Source: an uncultured Bacteroidales bacterium (GTDB lineage: Bacteria > Bacteroidota > Bacteroidia > Bacteroidales > Paludibacteraceae). Taken from it: a DNA stretch of 5,400 nucleotides. Made by a program: the position numbers and the translations under genes. The stretch is from NCBI GenBank assembly GCA_946184195.1, contig CAMHEP010000093.1, positions 1 through 5,400 on the forward strand, read 5' to 3'. The notes beneath the pieces are model-generated. The model did no database searches. It was not told the DNA's origin and saw only the letters and a list, made by a program, of their open reading frames with translations. This document shows, in pieces, positions 1 to 5,379 of this stretch. Position 1 is the stretch's first letter, and the number at the start of each line of letters is the position of its first letter.

Positions 1-1212
1 TACGATGAAGACGTGCTCCGTCTACGTAAGGCTTTCATGGAACGTGGTTTCTTGGTGAGCGGAGTCGTCATTACCCACTATAACGGTCAGGCTTCAGCAA
101 CACTCTATCGCGAACGACTGGAGCGATTGGGCATTCGTACCTATTATCATTATACGATTGAGGGCTATCCCAATAATGTGACGCTCATCGATTCGGAAGA
201 TGGTTTCGGACGTAATGACTATGTCGAGACCACTCGTCCGCTTGTTGTCGTCACGGCACCGGGACCCGGTAGCGGTAAGATGGCGGTGTGCCTCAGCCAA
301 CTCTATCAGGAGCAAAGACGCGGTATCAAGGCAGGCTATGCTAAGTTCGAGACTTTCCCCGTCTGGAGTCTGCCCCTCCAACACCCCGTCAACGTTGCCT
401 ATGAGGCTGCAACAGCAGACCTCAACGATGTCAATATGATTGACCCTTACCACCTCGAAGCGTATGGCAAGGTCGCCATTAACTACAACCGGGATATAGA
501 GATATTCCCCGTCCTCAATGCGCTCTTCGAAGGTATATATGGTGAGAATCCTTACAAGTCGCCTACCGATATGGGAGTGAATATGGTCGGTTTCTGCATC
601 GACGATGACGAGGTCTGCTCTTTGGCATCCAAGAACGAAATCATTCGCCGTTACTATGCCGCCCTCATCAAAACCGCTGAAGGGCTCTCTGATGAGAGCG
701 AGGTCAACAAGATCAGTCTATTGATGTCCCACCTGAAATTGGATAAGTCTATCCGTCGTACAATCGCTGCGGCACATGCACGCCGAGATGAGACAGGAGG
801 ACATACCGCTGCGGCTATTGAGTTGGAAGATGGTACTATCGTATGTGCCAATAGCGGCGAACTGCTGGGATGCTCGTCTGCGCTGTTACTCAATGTCACG
901 AAGTATCTGGCGGGCATTGACCATGCTATCGAACTCATCCCCCAGTCCATGATTGAACCTATCCAAAAAACCAAAGTTGAGTATCTCGGTGCCAAAAACC
1001 CGCGTTTGCATACCGACGAAGTCTTGGTGGCGCTCTCCGTGCTCAGCGATCAGGACGATAATTGTCGACGGGCGTTGGCACAATTGCCTAAACTACGTGG
1101 CTGCCAAGTACACACCACCGTGATGCTCGGACCGGTCGACCGTAAGATATTCACCAAACTCGGTGTCCAATTTACTTCCGACCCCGTTCATAAACCTATC
1201 GACCGACAGTAA
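1..1212 (+). CDS. DUF1846/UPF0371 family protein, 5'-truncated by window edge
   Basis: The reading frame is open from base 1 (Tyr-Asp-Glu-Asp-Val-Leu-Arg) and runs 403 codons to TAA. Family members are about 490-500 residues and carry a similar YDEDVLRL segment near residue 90, so roughly 90 N-terminal residues lie upstream and the GTG at 13 is not the true start. Recognisable conserved blocks, numbered from the first codon: TAPGPGSGKM (85-94, a glycine-rich P-loop-like turn that is not a strict Walker A), the AYEAATADLNDVNMIDP block, NYNRDIEIFPVLN, YKSPTDMGVNM, and near the C-terminus the NPRLHTDEVLVALS block followed by QLPKLRGCQVH. The C-terminus matches the usual family end, so the gene is intact on that side. 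The family is soluble and widespread in Firmicutes, Actinobacteria and Bacteroidota. Its biochemical function is not established as far as I know, and none is assigned here. No convincing terminator follows it. Family call is very secure; function unknown. Confidence 0.93.
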   Translation, partial: YDEDVLRLRKAFMERGFLVSGVVITHYNGQASATLYRERLERLGIRTYYHYTIEGYPNNVTLIDSEDGFGRNDYVETTRPLVVVTAPGPGSGKMAVCLSQLYQEQRRGIKAGYAKFETFPVWSLPLQHPVNVAYEAATADLNDVNMIDPYHLEAYGKVAINYNRDIEIFPVLNALFEGIYGENPYKSPTDMGVNMVGFCIDDDEVCSLASKNEIIRRYYAALIKTAEGLSDESEVNKISLLMSHLKLDKSIRRTIAAAHARRDETGGHTAAAIELEDGTIVCANSGELLGCSSALLLNVTKYLAGIDHAIELIPQSMIEPIQKTKVEYLGAKNPRLHTDEVLVALSVLSDQDDNCRRALAQLPKLRGCQVHTTVMLGPVDRKIFTKLGVQFTSDPVHKPIDRQ

Positions 1213-1255
1213 TAAGAATCGATAATCGGCTCTATTTTGCGAAAAAACATATTTT

Positions 1256-1278
1256 TTTGTCCAAATATTTGCACAAAT
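1256..1278. repeat. Two tandem TTTG-NN-CAAA dyads upstream of rpsF
   Basis: Two inverted repeats sit head to tail with a 12-bp period: TTTG-TC-CAAA(T) starting at 1256 and (A)TTTG-CA-CAAAT starting at 1268. The 12-mers starting at 1256 and 1268 agree at 9 of 12 positions. The TTTG of the second copy is also the -33 element of the rpsF promoter. This could be a binding site for a dimeric regulator, or a by-product of an A/T-rich promoter region. The repeats are directly visible; a regulatory role is inference. Confidence 0.4.
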
Positions 1279-1299
1279 GGAAAAAAAGTTGTACTTTTG
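1268..1299 (+). promoter_or_regulatory. Bacteroidota-type promoter for the rpsF operon
   Basis: A -33 element TTTG (1268-1271) and a -7 element TACTTTTG (1292-1299, matching TAnnTTTG exactly) are separated by 20 bp. This is the known consensus for the primary sigma factor of Bacteroides and relatives. The region upstream (about 1241-1258) is rich in A and T runs, as expected of a strong ribosomal promoter. Transcription would start at about 1303-1306, giving a leader of about 95 nt before rpsF. Confidence 0.85.
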
Positions 1300-1303
1300 C
1301 CTG

Positions 1304-1338
1304 CTTTTTCCGCACAAAAGAAAAAGAGAAAGCTCTTT
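1304..1338 (+). promoter_or_regulatory. rpsF mRNA leader with two mutually exclusive hairpins
   Basis: At the predicted 5' end, CTTTTTC (1304-1310) can pair perfectly with GAAAAAG (1320-1326) around a 9-nt loop. Alternatively AAAGAG (1323-1328) pairs with CTCTTT (1333-1338) around an AAAG tetraloop. Bases 1323-1326 belong to both stems, so the two cannot coexist. A CCG trinucleotide (1310-1312) lies at the loop edge of the first hairpin. rpsF leaders in many bacteria carry an S6:S18-binding element with a conserved CCG, but I cannot match the full consensus here. The remaining leader (1339-1400) is A/T-rich and unstructured by eye, and has no SD before rpsF. Confidence 0.4.
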
Positions 1339-1400
1339 GGGATAATTAGAAATCCTGAGGTAGTTTGAATAATTATTAACAACTAACAAACTAAACATTT

Positions 1401-1766
1401 ATGTTAAATCACTACGAAGCCGCTTTCGTTTTAACTCCCGTTTTGTCTGAGCCACAGATGAAGGAAGCGGTAGACAAATTCGAGAACCTTCTCAAGGAGA
1501 ATGGTGGTGCCATTCTGAACCGTGAGGAGTGGGGACTCAAGAAATTGGCTTACCCCATCCAAGGCAAAACGACGGGATTCTACGCCTTGATTCAATTCGA
1601 TGTAGAGCCCGCGTTTATCGCAACGCTCGAAACTGCATTCCGTCGTGACGAACGCGTACTGCGCTTCCTGACTACCCGTCTGGATAAGTACGCTTTCGAG
1701 TACGCAGAGAAACGCCGTCATGCAAAACCGGCAAGTCAAGAACCCGCTAATCAAGAGGAGGCTTAA
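1401..1766 (+). CDS. rpsF: 30S ribosomal protein bS6
   Basis: This 121-residue protein is the small-subunit platform protein bS6, which binds 16S rRNA together with bS18. Family signatures are plain: the N-terminal NHYEAAFVLTPVLSE strand, the central EEWGLKKLAYPIQGKTTGFYALIQF segment (residues about 43-67) and the FRRDERVLRFLTTRLDKY segment (about 80-97). A short charged tail ends in Gln-Glu-Glu-Ala. Length is normal for Bacteroidales. The ATG at 1401 fits the family N-terminus (MxxYE) and is preceded by an A-rich stretch without an SD, usual in this phylum. It is first gene of the ribosomal unit; its last codons (GAG GAG GCT TAA) double as the SD of rpsR, whose ATG lies 2 nt after this stop. 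In Bacteroidota bS6 also helps sequester the 16S 3' tail. Confidence 0.98.
   Translation: MLNHYEAAFVLTPVLSEPQMKEAVDKFENLLKENGGAILNREEWGLKKLAYPIQGKTTGFYALIQFDVEPAFIATLETAFRRDERVLRFLTTRLDKYAFEYAEKRRHAKPASQEPANQEEA
1754..1761 (+). promoter_or_regulatory. Strong Shine-Dalgarno of rpsR, inside the rpsF 3' end
   Basis: AGAGGAGG can form eight contiguous pairs (one G-U) with the anti-SD tail of 16S rRNA. The GGAGG core ends 7 nt before the rpsR ATG, an optimal distance. rpsF, rplI and the three downstream genes have no comparable motif. The bases also encode the rpsF codons near Gln-Glu-Glu, so coding constraint may contribute to the match. Confidence 0.7.
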
Positions 1767-1768
1767 TT

Positions 1769-2035
1769 ATGGCACAGAATGATGAAGTACGCTATCTCAC
1801 TCCGCAACAAAGCAGCGAGAAGAAGAAAAAGTATTGCCGTTTCCTCAAGAGCGGTATCAAGTACATTGACTACAAGGACCCCGAGTTCCTCAAGAAGTTC
1901 CTCAACGAGCAGGGTAAGATTCTGCCCCGCCGTATTACCGGTACCTCGCTGAAATATCAGCGCAAGGTAGCGCAGGCTGTCAAGAAAGCACGTCATTTGG
2001 CTCTTCTGCCTTATGTAACAGACTTGATGAAGTAA
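1769..2035 (+). CDS. rpsR: 30S ribosomal protein bS18
   Basis: This 88-residue basic protein is bS18, the partner of bS6 on the 30S platform. It shows the hallmark KKKYCRF segment (residues about 19-25), the IKYIDYKDPEFLKKFLNEQGKILPRRITGTSLKYQRKVAQAVKKARHLALLPY core that is nearly invariant across bacteria, and a short C-terminal tail. There is one cysteine (in YCRF), as in the ordinary non-zinc form. The gene starts 2 nt after the rpsF stop, so translational coupling is likely, and it has the strongest SD in the window. In Bacteroidota bS18 forms part of the pocket that hides the anti-SD, so its own SD-led start is notable. Confidence 0.98.
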   Translation: MAQNDEVRYLTPQQSSEKKKKYCRFLKSGIKYIDYKDPEFLKKFLNEQGKILPRRITGTSLKYQRKVAQAVKKARHLALLPYVTDLMK

Positions 2036-2072
2036 TCCTATTGTTTAACCTCTAAAAAAGAAAGCAAGAATT

Positions 2073-2516
2073 ATGGAAGTCATTCTGATTCAAGACGTAG
2101 CTAACTTGGGCTACAAAAACGATATTGTTAAGGTAAAGGATGGTTACGGTCGTAACTACCTCATTCCCAACAAGTACGCTATCATCGCTAACGACTCTAA
2201 CCGCAAGCAATTGGCTGAGAATCTCCGTCAACAGGCTAAGAAACTGGCACAGCAACTCGCTGATGCTCAGGCTCTGGCTGCACGCTTGGCTGCTCTTACC
2301 ATCGAGGTGGCTGTTAAGGCTAACGAGGATGGTAAGATCTTCGGTACGGTGACCACCGCTCAGGTGGCTGAGGCTCTCGATAAACAGGGCATCGCTATCG
2401 ACCGTAAGATTATCACCATTGAACCCGTTAAGGAGCTTGGCGAGGCTGTCGCTATCGCACGTCTGCACCGCGAGGTGAAGGCTGAAATCAAACTTAATGT
2501 AGTAGCAGAAGCTTAA
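2073..2516 (+). CDS. rplI: 50S ribosomal protein bL9
   Basis: This 147-residue protein is bL9, a long two-domain protein that binds 23S rRNA near the L1 stalk base. The N-terminal rRNA-binding domain (about 1-40) has the signature LGYKNDIVKVKDGYGRNYLIP. A long Ala/Gln/Lys-rich connecting helix follows (about 42-75), then the C-terminal domain (about 76-147) containing KIFGTVTTAQVAEAL. Length matches the usual 147-150. It lies 37 nt after rpsR in the standard rpsF-rpsR-rplI order. No clear SD precedes the ATG; only AGAAAG at 2059-2064 resembles part of one. Confidence 0.98.
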   Translation: MEVILIQDVANLGYKNDIVKVKDGYGRNYLIPNKYAIIANDSNRKQLAENLRQQAKKLAQQLADAQALAARLAALTIEVAVKANEDGKIFGTVTTAQVAEALDKQGIAIDRKIITIEPVKELGEAVAIARLHREVKAEIKLNVVAEA

Positions 2517-2523
2517 TTTATTA

Positions 2524-2531
2524 AGAAAGGA
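2524..2531 (+). promoter_or_regulatory. Extended SD-like sequence of rpmE2
   Basis: AGAAAGGA is complementary to the expected 3' tail of Bacteroidota 16S rRNA (..CCUCCUUUCU) over eight Watson-Crick pairs. In that register the position of the canonical core ends 6 nt before the ATG at 2540. The mature 16S 3' end is assumed from general knowledge and is not in this window. Confidence 0.5.
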
Positions 2532-2539
2532 ACAACATC

Positions 2540-2794
2540 ATGAAGAATGGAATTCATCCCGAGAACTATCGTGTTGTAGTTTTCAAAGATATGTCTGACG
2601 GCACGCAGTTCTTCAGCCGCTCCACAGCTGCTACGAAGGACAGCATCGAGATAGAGGGTACTACTTACCCACTCATCAAACTTGAGATCTCGAATACCTC
2701 TCACCCCTTCTATACCGGTAAATCCAAACTCGTGGATACTGCCGGTCGCGTGGACAAATTTATGTCCCGCTATGGTGACCGTAAACGTAAGTAA
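2540..2794 (+). CDS. rpmE2: 50S ribosomal protein bL31, type B (zinc-independent)
   Basis: This 84-residue protein is type-B bL31, which bridges the two ribosomal subunits near the central protuberance. Diagnostic parts are NGIHPENYRVVVFKDMSDG at the N-terminus and SHPFYTGKSKLVDTAGRVDKFMSRYGDRKRK at the C-terminus. It has no cysteine at all, so it is the C-minus form that does not bind zinc; in type A the equivalent position just before HPFYTG carries Cys. The length is the normal type-B length. It follows rplI by 23 nt and precedes the terminator at 2808, so it reads as the fourth gene of the rpsF unit. The ATG fits the family N-terminus and has an extended SD-like sequence 8 nt upstream. 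Confidence 0.96.
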   Translation: MKNGIHPENYRVVVFKDMSDGTQFFSRSTAATKDSIEIEGTTYPLIKLEISNTSHPFYTGKSKLVDTAGRVDKFMSRYGDRKRK

Positions 2795-2807
2795 TGCTTA
2801 CTTAGCC

Positions 2808-2852
2808 AAAGGGCGGGCTTCTCAACGTAGAGGTCTGCCCTTTTTCGTTTTG
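2808..2852 (+). terminator. Intrinsic terminator of the ribosomal protein operon
   Basis: A 15-bp stem pairs 2808-2822 (AAAGGGCGGGCTTCT) with 2829-2843 (AGAGGTCTGCCCTTT) around a 6-nt loop, with three G-U pairs and a GC-rich base. It is followed by a T-rich tract (2841-2852, TTTTTCGTTTTG). It starts 13 nt after the rpmE2 stop. On the opposite strand no T run follows, so it acts on + strand transcripts only. Confidence 0.9.
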
Positions 2853-2869
2853 ATTATCAATATACTGCC

Positions 2870-3676
2870 ATGAGAACACAACTTCTAAAAGAAATGGGTA
2901 AACAGACACTTTGGTCGTTGCTCATATTTATCGCACTCTTCCTCGTGCTCGCTTTCATCGAGTGGCTTGCACCTCAACTGCAAGGACAACTTCTTAAATG
3001 GAACGACCCGGCTTTCATTGTCGGCATACCTGCCAGTATTATCGGGGTGGCATATGTCCGTACCATCAAGAATCCTCAGAATTATATGGGATTTTATTTG
3101 GGAATCCTCATGTCACTGTTGCTTGCATGCCAATTCTATCTCCAGAAAAACTATGACCTCGTCTTTCTCTATATAGTGGTGTTCTTGCCGTTCCTTATAT
3201 CGTCGCTCGTGACGTGGCGCAGAGCTACCCTTGCGCCTTTTGCTCACGAAGCACCGTTTAAACCGGCGTTCCTATCCACGGGTAAGATGGTTCTTACGCA
3301 TGTGATTTGCGCACTTATTTTGGCGGGGGATTATGTGTTAGTCTCCTGTCTGCACGGATTTGCAACCGATGCTACAACGATTATCATTCGTCTCATGGCT
3401 GCTATGATGATATCCAGTTCCTTCTTTGCCAATTTCTATCTTATTTACAAGAAGAACGATGCATGGCTGTGCTGGGTTATTTATAGTGTGGCGGGTATTC
3501 TCTTGAATATCGCAGTGGGCAATCTCTTCTCTATAGTCCTTTTCACAGTATTCCTCCTTGTTAATGGAAATGCCGCTATTGCATGGATTAAGGCTACTGA
3601 TATAAGTGACTATGGCTGGCTTAAAGGCTGTTCCTGCAAAAAAAGCAAGGCATGGAAAGAACGCTATTGTTCCTAA
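2870..3676 (+). CDS. PnuC-like membrane transporter (probable nicotinamide riboside/NMN type)
   Basis: The 268-residue protein is very hydrophobic with about seven to eight membrane segments (roughly residues 13-33, 48-65, 72-90, 97-115, 139-160, 168-193, 197-217, 218-241). Its pattern resembles PnuC vitamin transporters: the GVAYVRTIKNPQNYMGFYLGILMSLL region, a repeat unit ending in a WRR turn (116-118), and near the C-terminus a WxxW motif (W199-L-C-W202) leading to a final helix ending AWIK. The length is closer to the longer Firmicutes-type PnuC than to the short form. PnuC proteins move nicotinamide riboside or related vitamins down a gradient, driven by phosphorylation in the cytosol. 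The sequence is divergent, no NAD or thiamine gene is adjacent, and substrate cannot be read off. After the last helix is a Lys-rich tail with three Cys (254, 256, 267). The ATG lies 18 nt after the terminator T tract; no promoter was recognised. Confidence 0.6.
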   Translation: MRTQLLKEMGKQTLWSLLIFIALFLVLAFIEWLAPQLQGQLLKWNDPAFIVGIPASIIGVAYVRTIKNPQNYMGFYLGILMSLLLACQFYLQKNYDLVFLYIVVFLPFLISSLVTWRRATLAPFAHEAPFKPAFLSTGKMVLTHVICALILAGDYVLVSCLHGFATDATTIIIRLMAAMMISSSFFANFYLIYKKNDAWLCWVIYSVAGILLNIAVGNLFSIVLFTVFLLVNGNAAIAWIKATDISDYGWLKGCSCKKSKAWKERYCS

Positions 3677-3687
3677 TTCGTAATTCG
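3674..3687. repeat. Tandem 7-bp repeat TAATTCG x2
   Basis: TAATTCG occurs twice in direct tandem, the first copy supplying the TAA stop of the PnuC-like gene. It sits in the 33-bp A/T-rich gap before the pseudouridine synthase gene. No function is evident. Confidence 0.5.
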
Positions 3688-3709
3688 TCATTTATATTTA
3701 TCATCTTTC

Positions 3710-4615
3710 ATGGTACATAAAAAGCAAGATACAGAATTTCATGTGAATGCAGAGGAGGAACTGATGCCGTTCCTTCTCGCACGTATGGGGGGAAAGACTC
3801 GTACGGGTATTAAGTCTTTTCTATCCCATCGACAGGTGAAACTCAACGGCACTATTGTCACACGCCACGATACCTTGTTGCATGTGGGCGATACAGTGAT
3901 TCTCAGTGGCACGAAAGGTAATATCGAACTCCGTCATCCTAAATTGCGTTTGGTCTACGAAGACGACCATTTCATTATCGTAGAGAAGAGCCGTGGTCTA
4001 TTGACGGTGCCTGTTCGGCAGGATAGCAAAGAGACAACGGCATATTCTATCCTTAAAGCCTATGTACGTCGGCAGCATCCACGCAATAATATCTATGTGG
4101 TACATCGTTTGGATAGAGAGACAAGCGGCTTGCTCGTCTTTGTGAAAACGCAACAACTACAAGAATATATGCGTACTTATTGGCGGCAGATAGTGACTAC
4201 ACGCACATATGTTGCTCTGGTAGAAGGAATCCCCGAGAAGGACGAAGATACAATCACGACATGGCTCACCGAGGACAAGCGGAATGCTGTGGTCTATTCC
4301 TCGCCCGTTGATGATGGAGGTGACATCGCTATCACCCATTATAAGATTGTCAAGCATTCGGACGAACTTTCGCTCCTTGAACTGCACCTTGAAACAGGAC
4401 GTACCAATCAGATTCGTGTACACATGGCATCTATCGGACATCCTGTTGTCGGCGACCGCAAGTATGGTCATGCCGCTGAAGGACAGAGCCCCTCTCGACC
4501 CGATCGTCTCTGTTTGCATGCCAGGGTCTTGGAGTTTATCAATCCTGTTACTGAACAGACTCTACATTTTGAGACACCGGTTCCCCGAGATTTCTTACGA
4601 GTCTTTCATCAGTAG
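3710..4615 (+). CDS. RluA-family pseudouridine synthase with S4 domain
   Basis: This 301-residue enzyme isomerises uridine to pseudouridine in rRNA (or tRNA) in the cytosol. An N-terminal S4-type RNA-binding domain spans about 12-70 (FLLARMGGKTRTGIKSFLSHRQVKLNG). The catalytic domain follows: YEDDHFIIVEKSRGLLTVP (83-101), the catalytic motif HRLDRETSGLLVF at 132-144 with Asp135 as the predicted nucleophile, and GRTNQIRVHMASIGHPVVGDRKYG (230-253), the conserved substrate-binding block. All key residues are present and the length is typical of RluC/RluD-type enzymes. Which uridine is modified cannot be told from the sequence, so no rlu letter is given. The ATG at 3710 starts just before the S4 domain; no SD precedes it. 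It lies 33 bp after the PnuC-like gene and may share its transcript. Confidence 0.93.
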   Translation: MVHKKQDTEFHVNAEEELMPFLLARMGGKTRTGIKSFLSHRQVKLNGTIVTRHDTLLHVGDTVILSGTKGNIELRHPKLRLVYEDDHFIIVEKSRGLLTVPVRQDSKETTAYSILKAYVRRQHPRNNIYVVHRLDRETSGLLVFVKTQQLQEYMRTYWRQIVTTRTYVALVEGIPEKDEDTITTWLTEDKRNAVVYSSPVDDGGDIAITHYKIVKHSDELSLLELHLETGRTNQIRVHMASIGHPVVGDRKYGHAAEGQSPSRPDRLCLHARVLEFINPVTEQTLHFETPVPRDFLRVFHQ

Positions 4616-4660
4616 ATGGCAGAGATTTCTATCAAGAGAATCAAACACATACATCGATGA
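4616..4660 (+). other. Possible 14-codon micro-ORF between rluA-type gene and gntR-type gene
   Basis: An ATG starts directly after the pseudouridine synthase stop (TAG-ATG) and reads MAEISIKRIKHIHR before TGA at 4658-4660. That TGA overlaps the next gene's ATG as ATGA, the classic arrangement for translational coupling. The peptide is basic, has no known match and no SD. A chance origin is quite possible in a 41-bp gap. Confidence 0.2.
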
Positions 4661-5379
4661 TAAACAATACACACACACCTATCAGCGCAGAAAATCCTCG
4701 TCCGCAGGATATTATTATCCGCCAAATTCGTCAACAACTCCTTTCGGGCGTGATGCAGCCTGGTATGCGGCTTCCGGCAGAACGTAAATTGGCAGAGCAG
4801 TTTGGGGTAGGACGTACACATGTTCGCGAAGCACTGCAAAACCTCGAGAGTTATGGTATCGTGGAGACACGTCCGCAGAGCGGTACCTATATAGTCGGCT
4901 TGGACGTCTCAGCTTTGGATGGACTCATTGCTGATGTGCTCCGTCTCGACGCATATGATTTTGCCTCACTGGCTGAGATGCGTGTTATCCTCGAGGTCAG
5001 TGCTGCACGTTTTTGTGCAGAGCGTCGCACGACACAACAGTTAGAGCGTATTCGTCTTGCTTTGGATACTTATCTGGAGGCATGTGCCTCCGGTGATGAC
5101 GAAAAACGCCATACTTCCGACTTTGAGTTTCATCGCTGCATAGCCGCCGGCTCGCGTAATAGTACTCTCCGCACGATGCTCCAGTTTATCACACCGGATA
5201 TAATGCGTATTTATCGTAAGCAGAATGTGTGTTCTATTGTCGGACTTAATCCTGCAGAGGAACATCGTCAGCTCTATGAACTCATCGCTGCACAACGGAG
5301 TGAAGAAGCGGCTGACCTAATGAAACGTCACCTCTCAGGAATGCTGGAGTACGCCTTGAGTCTCCGCGAAAAAGAATAA
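4657..5379 (+). CDS. GntR-family transcriptional regulator, FadR subfamily
   Basis: This 240-residue DNA-binding regulator has a GntR winged helix-turn-helix at about 17-80: the QPGMRLPAERKLAEQFGVGRTHVREAL core (34-60) and the wing LESYGIVETRPQSGTYI (63-79). It is followed by an all-helical FCD effector domain (about 100-235). The FCD metal/ligand set is intact: Asp155 and His159 in DFEFH, His203 in EEHRQL and His225 in MKRHL. FCD regulators usually sense organic acids, such as sugar acids, lactate or sialic-acid related compounds, and control a neighbouring catabolic operon. The ligand here is unknown. It follows the pseudouridine synthase by 41 bp with no terminator seen between them; likely targets lie to the right, beyond the window. 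The ATG at 4657 puts 16 residues before the HTH domain, normal for the family; no in-frame start occurs between the preceding stop and it. Confidence 0.94.
   Translation: MINNTHTPISAENPRPQDIIIRQIRQQLLSGVMQPGMRLPAERKLAEQFGVGRTHVREALQNLESYGIVETRPQSGTYIVGLDVSALDGLIADVLRLDAYDFASLAEMRVILEVSAARFCAERRTTQQLERIRLALDTYLEACASGDDEKRHTSDFEFHRCIAAGSRNSTLRTMLQFITPDIMRIYRKQNVCSIVGLNPAEEHRQLYELIAAQRSEEAADLMKRHLSGMLEYALSLREKE

Noticed and set aside
253..282. Walker A ATP-binding motif in the DUF1846 protein
   Set aside because: The loop is Gly-rich and ends in GK, but the first Gly of GxxxxGK is Pro and the residue after Lys is Met, not Ser/Thr. It is kept only as P-loop-like.
1203..1258. Terminator for the DUF1846 gene
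   Set aside because: Only a 4-bp CCGA/TCGG pairing and an all-A/T hairpin (1242-1258) are found; neither is a convincing intrinsic terminator, and the A/T tract fits promoter-upstream DNA better.
1093..1398. Minus-strand open frames of 101 and 64 codons over the rpsF promoter region
   Set aside because: They run across the A/T-rich promoter and the 3' end of the DUF1846 gene, have low-complexity Phe/Lys-rich products and no recognisable domain; explained by the opposite-strand features.
2052..2468. 138-codon minus-strand frame opposite rplI
   Set aside because: It is a complement shadow of a certain ribosomal gene with a Ser/Leu-rich product and no family resemblance. The same applies to the minus-strand frames at 94-453, 654-995, 1431-1754, 3338-3691 and 4157-4519.
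2845..2852. Promoter for the PnuC-like gene within the terminator T tract
   Set aside because: TCGTTTTG lacks the conserved A, and no TTTG occurs about 20 bp upstream; the bases are explained by the terminator.
4563..4571. -7 promoter element TACATTTTG for the GntR gene
   Set aside because: It has one extra base between TA and TTTG and no TTTG at the proper distance upstream.
4284..4787. 167-codon + strand frame overlapping the pseudouridine synthase and GntR genes
   Set aside because: It is out of frame with two genes that have intact family motifs and has no recognisable domain itself.
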